Origin: UBA7446 sp965657545
Lineage (GTDB): Bacteria > Bacteroidota > Bacteroidia > Flavobacteriales > Flavobacteriaceae
NCBI GenBank assembly: GCA_965657545.1
Contig: CBFHOG010000008.1
Span: forward strand, 1-64,000
Reading direction: 5' to 3'
DNA length: 64,000 bases
Numbering within the stretch: position 1 is the first letter of the stretch; the number at the start of each line of letters is the position of its first letter. Under the pieces are notes generated by a model that saw nothing but the letters and a program-made list of their open reading frames with translations, did not search any database and was not told the DNA's origin. Below, piece after piece: positions 60,154 through 64,000 of this stretch. The position numbers were made by a program, and so were the translations under genes.

Positions 60154-61401
60154 AATCAAAAATTGAAATAAATCGGGTTTATTATTTAAATAATCACCAA
60201 AAAAACCCTTTTCTTTCATACGATTTAACAATGGCTTAAAGTCGGAGGTGGATTTTAATTGAATACCAACAACCGCTGGTCCTTGTGCGCGAGCACTTTT
60301 TTTGGAATATTCAAAAAAGGTAATATCGTCCGTTGGACCTAAAATATCTTGAACAAATTCTTTTAGGGCACCTGCACGCTGTGGAAAACGCACTATAAAG
60401 TAATGCTTCAAATCACTAAACAACAAAGCGCGTTCTTTGATTTCCGCCATACGAGTAATATCGTTATTGCCACCGCAAACAAGACAAACAACATTTTTGC
60501 CTTTAATTTCGTCCTTTAATTGTGGTAATGCGGAAACGGACATTGCGCCTGCTGGCTCTACAACTATGGCGTCTTTTGTGTACATGGTTAGGATACTTTG
60601 GCAAATCTCTCCTTCATCAACCAAAAGAATATCGTTCATATGTTGTGAACAATAATCAAAGCCAATCTCGCCAATGGTTTTTACTGCTGCCCCATCAACA
60701 AAAACATCTATTTCCTCTAAGGTAATACGCTCTTGTTGCTTTAACGACTCATACATACTTGGTGCTCCTTTTGGCTCAACGCCAATAATTTTAGTATGTG
60801 GTGATTTCTCCTTAAACACACTAATAACACCAGATATTAAACCACCTCCACCAATAGGAACAATAATGTAATCTATTGGAGAAGTTGATTGTTCTAAAAT
60901 TTCCAAAGCCATGGTTGCTTGCCCAGCAATAACATCTGTATCATCGAAAGGATGAATAAACGTTTTTCCTGTTTCTGCAGCAAAAGATTTTGCGGCTTCA
61001 TAACAATCATCATAAGTATCCCCTACCAGTTTTATGGTAATATTTTCACCCCCAAACATATTCACTTGCGACACTTTCTGTTGCGGTGTCGGAGTGGGCA
61101 TAAAAATAGTGCCGTGGATATTGTGATGGCTACAGGCATATGCAACGCCTTGCGCATGGTTTCCTGCACTAGAGCACACTACACCACTAGAACGCTGGGT
61201 GTCATTAAGCATAGAAATTTTATTAAAAGCACCTCGAATCTTAAATGACCGAACTGCCTGTAAATCTTCACGCTTTACAAAAATGGATGCGTCATATAAG
61301 TCGCTTAAGCGATCATGATTTTCCAAAGGTGTAGGAACCGCAACTTTACGAACACGCTCAGCAGCAGCTTCAATAACTGATATGTCTAGTAATGGTCTCA
61401 C
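60151..61401 (-). CDS. ilvA: Threonine ammonia-lyase (threonine dehydratase) IlvA
   Basis: IlvA makes 2-oxobutanoate from threonine, the first step to isoleucine. The PLP lysine is in 'VFVKREDLQAVRSFKIRGAFNKI', with 'CSSAGNHAQGVAYA' and 'IIVPIGGGGLISGV'. A C-terminal regulatory ACT-like domain ('FIVRFPQRAGALKEFVQDILGPTDDITFFEYSKK') of about 85 residues is present but short, suggesting the single-ACT form. It is the last ilv gene in the leftward operon. Confidence 0.95.
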   Translation of the reverse strand: MRPLLDISVIEAAAERVRKVAVPTPLENHDRLSDLYDASIFVKREDLQAVRSFKIRGAFNKISMLNDTQRSSGVVCSSAGNHAQGVAYACSHHNIHGTIFMPTPTPQQKVSQVNMFGGENITIKLVGDTYDDCYEAAKSFAAETGKTFIHPFDDTDVIAGQATMALEILEQSTSPIDYIIVPIGGGGLISGVISVFKEKSPHTKIIGVEPKGAPSMYESLKQQERITLEEIDVFVDGAAVKTIGEIGFDYCSQHMNDILLVDEGEICQSILTMYTKDAIVVEPAGAMSVSALPQLKDEIKGKNVVCLVCGGNNDITRMAEIKERALLFSDLKHYFIVRFPQRAGALKEFVQDILGPTDDITFFEYSKKSARAQGPAVVGIQLKSTSDFKPLLNRMKEKGFFGDYLNNKPDLFQFLI

Positions 61402-62874
61402 TTATACAATTCGCTTCATGGCAGTCATAGATCCACGAAGTGTCTTTCCTATATGTTCAATAGGGTGATTGCGAATTTGATCATTAACTGCAATAAGTTT
61501 TTGATTGTCAACGCCATTACTGTCAGTCCCAAACGCTTTTCCAATCACAGACGTATCAACAGTCTTCATAAAAGAAGAAAGTAGCGGCTTACAAGCGTGG
61601 TCAAACAGATAGCAGCCATACTCAGCTGTATCAGAAATCACACGGTTCATTTCAAATAACTTTTTACGAGCAATTGTATTGGCAATTAGTGGTGTTTCGT
61701 GTAACGACTCATAATATGCAGAGGCATCTTTGATTCCTGCTGCTACCATGGTGTCAAACGCCAACTCAACGCCTGCACGAACAAAAGCGACCATAAGCAC
61801 CCCTTTATCAAAAAAGGTTTGCTCGTCTATGTCCTCAGTTGTTGGAGCTGTTTTTTCAAATGCTGTTTCGCCAGTTGCAGCGCGCCAAGACAATAGATTC
61901 TTGTCGTCATTAGCCCAATCTTCCATCATGGTTTTAGAAAAATGTCCTGAAATAATATCGTCCATGTGCTTATTAAACAATGGCTGCATAATTTCTTTTA
62001 GCTCTTCAGACAATTCAAAAGCTTTGATTTTTGCCGGATTTGACAGGCGATCCATCATGTTGGTGATGCCTCCATGTTTTAAGGCCTCTGTGATGGTTTC
62101 CCATCCGTATTGAATCAACTTTGAAGCATAAGAAGGTTCGATTCCCTCTGAAACCATTTTATCAAAGCATAAGATAGATCCCGTTTGTAGCACACCACAT
62201 AAAATGGTTTGCTCGCCCATAAGGTCAGATTTTACTTCTGCAATAAATGACGATTGTAAAACACCAGCACGGTGACCTCCCGTTCCAACACAGTATGCTT
62301 TTGCCTGTTCAAAACCTTTTCCTTCAGGATCGTTAGCGTCGTGAACTGCGATTAACGTTGGCACACCAAATCCACGCAAATATTCTTCACGTACTTCAGA
62401 ACCAGGGCATTTTGGCGCAACCATGATTACAGTCAAATCTTCTCTTACTTGCGTGCCCTCTTCCACAATATTAAAGCCGTGAGAATAGGACAAGGTTGCT
62501 CCTTTTTTCATCAAGGGCATTACTGCATTTACAACCGAAGTGTGATTTTTATCCGGAGTGAGATTGATAACCAAATCGGCCGTGGGAATCATTTCTTCAT
62601 ATGTACCAACAGCAAAATTATTTGAAGTGGCATTTACAAAAGAAGCGCGTTTTTGCTCAATAGCACCACTACGCAAGGTATAGGAAACATCTAAGCCTGA
62701 ATCGCGCATGTTTAGACCTTGGTTTAGTCCTTGTGCACCACAACCCACAATTACAATTTTCTTTCCTTTAAGTGCTGCAATACCATCTGAAAATTCAGAG
62801 GCATCCATAAAGCGACATTGCGCCATTTGATGTAGTTGTTCACGAAGAGATAGGGAATTAAAATAATTACTCAT
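61402..62874 (-). CDS. ilvC: Ketol-acid reductoisomerase, class II
   Basis: IlvC isomerises and reduces acetohydroxy acids with NADPH and magnesium. Marks: 'IVGCGAQGLNQGLNMRDSG' (nucleotide loop) and 'MVAPKCPGSEVREEYLRGFGVP'. At 490 residues with a duplicated C-terminal knotted region, this is the class II form seen in enterobacteria and Bacteroidetes, rather than the roughly 330-residue class I form. It directly abuts ilvA. Confidence 0.95.
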   Translation of the reverse strand: MSNYFNSLSLREQLHQMAQCRFMDASEFSDGIAALKGKKIVIVGCGAQGLNQGLNMRDSGLDVSYTLRSGAIEQKRASFVNATSNNFAVGTYEEMIPTADLVINLTPDKNHTSVVNAVMPLMKKGATLSYSHGFNIVEEGTQVREDLTVIMVAPKCPGSEVREEYLRGFGVPTLIAVHDANDPEGKGFEQAKAYCVGTGGHRAGVLQSSFIAEVKSDLMGEQTILCGVLQTGSILCFDKMVSEGIEPSYASKLIQYGWETITEALKHGGITNMMDRLSNPAKIKAFELSEELKEIMQPLFNKHMDDIISGHFSKTMMEDWANDDKNLLSWRAATGETAFEKTAPTTEDIDEQTFFDKGVLMVAFVRAGVELAFDTMVAAGIKDASAYYESLHETPLIANTIARKKLFEMNRVISDTAEYGCYLFDHACKPLLSSFMKTVDTSVIGKAFGTDSNGVDNQKLIAVNDQIRNHPIEHIGKTLRGSMTAMKRIV

Positions 62875-62884
62875 TTTTTTAAAT

Positions 62885-63406
62885 TTAGTCGTTTAATCTA
62901 TTTAATAATGCTTTAATGTTCATCGGAGATTTAGTCACCGAAATACGACCGGAACGTACAAATTGCAGCAAACCGTAAGGTGCTAAATCATTGTACAATT
63001 GTTCCGTTTCATGTCGAAAACCCGTTTTTTCGATTACAAAAAAATCGGTGTTTACCGTCACAATATTCGCATGACTGTTCTTGATGATGTTTTGAATATG
63101 ACGTTCTTCAAATAATGATTTTGAAGCCACTTTGAATAAGGCCGATTCCTGAAAAATTGTTTCTTCGTCTGTGTGATAAAATGCCTTGATAACCTCAATT
63201 TGCTTTTCAATTTGTCCTACCACTTTTTTAACGGCTTCCTCAGTTAATGAAACAACAATTACAAATCGTGAGACTTTCTCTATTTCAGAAGCAGAAGACG
63301 TAATACTTTCGATATTGATATGTCTTCGTTGGAAAATAGCCGAAACACGGTTGAGTAAGCCAACGCTGTTTTCAGTGTAAATTGAAATGGTGTATTTTTT
63401 TTCCAT
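62885..63406 (-). CDS. ilvN: Acetolactate synthase small (regulatory) subunit
   Basis: IlvN binds valine and controls the large subunit. It has an N-terminal ACT domain 'KKYTISIYTENSVGLLNRVSAIFQRRHINIESIT' and a C-terminal regulatory part ending 'LLNRLND'. At 173 residues it is normal for the small subunit. It lies between ilvC (10-base gap) and ilvB (2-base gap) in the leftward operon. Confidence 0.95.
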   Translation of the reverse strand: MEKKYTISIYTENSVGLLNRVSAIFQRRHINIESITSSASEIEKVSRFVIVVSLTEEAVKKVVGQIEKQIEVIKAFYHTDEETIFQESALFKVASKSLFEERHIQNIIKNSHANIVTVNTDFFVIEKTGFRHETEQLYNDLAPYGLLQFVRSGRISVTKSPMNIKALLNRLND

Positions 63407-63408
63407 AA

Positions 63409-64000
63409 TTACGATAATCTTATATCAGAAACCGACGCCCCAGAGGGAATCATCGGGAATACATTTGCCTCTTTTTCTACGCAAACTTCTAGGAAATAAG
63501 GTTTGTCAGAAGCCATCATTTCGTCAATAGCACTACCTAATTCGTCACGTGTAGTAACGCGTTTGGCATCGAGAAAATAGCCCTCGGCAATTTTTACAAA
63601 ATCTGGATTTACCATTTCGGTAGATGCATAGCGTTTGTCAAAAAACAATTGCTGCCATTGGCGCACCATTCCTAAAAAATCATTGTTCAATACGACTACT
63701 TTTACTGCAGCCTGTGTTTGGAAAATTGTACCCAATTCTTGTATAGTCATTTGGAAACCGCCATCTCCAATAATGGCAACTACTTCTCGCTCTGGAGCAC
63801 CCATTTTAGCACCCAAAGCTGCAGGAAGTGCAAAGCCCATAGTACCCAAGCCTCCAGACGTTACATTGCTTTTTGAATTTGAAAAACGCGCATAGCGACA
63901 GGCAATCATCTGATGCTGTCCCACATCGGAAACAATGACAGCATTGTTGTTCGATGCGCGGTTGATTTCTTTGAGTACCTCACCCATCGTAAGACCCTCT
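63409..64000 (-). CDS. ilvB: Acetolactate synthase large subunit, C-terminal part (cut by window end)
   Basis: Only the last 197 codons or so are present; the frame stays open to the window edge at 64000 without a start. The visible part is the C-terminal thiamine-diphosphate domain, with 'VVAIIGDGGFQMTIQELGTIFQ' (GDG...N-type motif) and 'MVRQWQQLFFDKRYASTEMVNPDFVKIAEGY', ending before ilvN. It catalyses condensation of pyruvate units to acetolactate or acetohydroxybutyrate. The ilvD gene, usual upstream neighbour in Bacteroidetes, would lie beyond the window. Confidence 0.95.
   Translation of the reverse strand, partial: EGLTMGEVLKEINRASNNNAVIVSDVGQHQMIACRYARFSNSKSNVTSGGLGTMGFALPAALGAKMGAPEREVVAIIGDGGFQMTIQELGTIFQTQAAVKVVVLNNDFLGMVRQWQQLFFDKRYASTEMVNPDFVKIAEGYFLDAKRVTTRDELGSAIDEMMASDKPYFLEVCVEKEANVFPMIPSGASVSDIRLS

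Noticed and set aside
3695..64000. tRNA, rRNA or CRISPR arrays in the intergenic gaps
   Set aside because: The gaps were read by eye and none shows a cloverleaf, rRNA-like stretch or regularly spaced repeats.

Overview
The window is a compact, AT-rich stretch of chromosome from a member of the Bacteroidetes, most likely a Flavobacteriaceae. Several things point there: promoter-like TTG-N19-TAnnTTTG elements, Shine-Dalgarno sequences that are scarce, TTG and GTG starts, a short fructose-6-phosphate-aldolase-size transaldolase, a class II ketol-acid reductoisomerase, many short Bacteroidetes-type lipoproteins, and a TonB-dependent receptor with an N-terminal carboxypeptidase-regulatory-like domain. 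Almost all of the sequence is coding. Genes overlap by 1-35 bp at many junctions. Most genes are core housekeeping genes. I saw no tRNA, rRNA, CRISPR array, prophage or intact insertion sequence.

Layout. 1-1.4 kb: an AT-rich, possibly acquired lipoprotein gene bracketed by a 10-bp inverted repeat, then a two-way terminator. 1.4-3.1 kb: an NTF2-like lipoprotein and two thioredoxin-fold proteins. 3.1-3.7 kb: a mazEF toxin-antitoxin pair with palindromes in its promoter. 3.7-8.3 kb: ychF and ferredoxin (leftward), diverging from a LuxC-like acyl-CoA reductase, serC and a serA-like gene. 8.3-11.2 kb: two small proteins, one of them His-rich, and a TonB-dependent receptor with His/acidic runs, which suggests divalent-metal uptake. 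11.2-12.3 kb: msrA-folE. 12.6-20.3 kb: a DUF2071 protein, a LolD-like ATPase, a TIGR02757 protein, a dihydroorotase-like protein without its metal motif, an esterase, an MBL-fold hydrolase, a large unknown, bcp and an endonuclease III without FeS cysteines. 20.3-21 kb: an ECF sigma factor and a 46-residue protein. 21.2-29 kb: uvrA, then a leftward flippase/glycosyltransferase/YfhO envelope operon. 29-34 kb: an outer-membrane protein, an acetyltransferase-like protein, mnmE, two small membrane proteins and an OmpA lipoprotein. 34-42 kb: uvrD, recG, pheT and small proteins. 42-50 kb: an ABC-F ATPase, transaldolase, an SDR, the SRP RNA (ffs), glutaminyl cyclase, a beta-helix lipoprotein, glyA, smpB and pcm. 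50.6-58.5 kb: an oxidoreductase, yggS, an exonuclease/GIY-YIG fusion, miaA, purC, phoH, a SAM hydrolase and dnaN. 58.5-64 kb: gapN and the ilv operon (ilvB-ilvN-ilvC-ilvA, leftward), with ilvB cut by the window end.

The genes cover DNA repair (nth, uvrA, uvrD, recG, the exonuclease/nuclease fusion), translation and tRNA modification (pheT, mnmE, miaA, smpB, ffs, ABC-F), amino-acid synthesis (ser, gly, ilv), folate and purine synthesis (folE, purC) and envelope building. No single large novel system is evident. The more unusual items are the His-rich protein plus receptor module, the sigma factor with its tiny partner, the LuxC-like reductase beside ferredoxin and serine genes, an ABC-F protein with one apparently dead ATP site, two enzyme homologues lacking their usual metal or cluster ligands, and a cassette-like repeat pair around the first gene.
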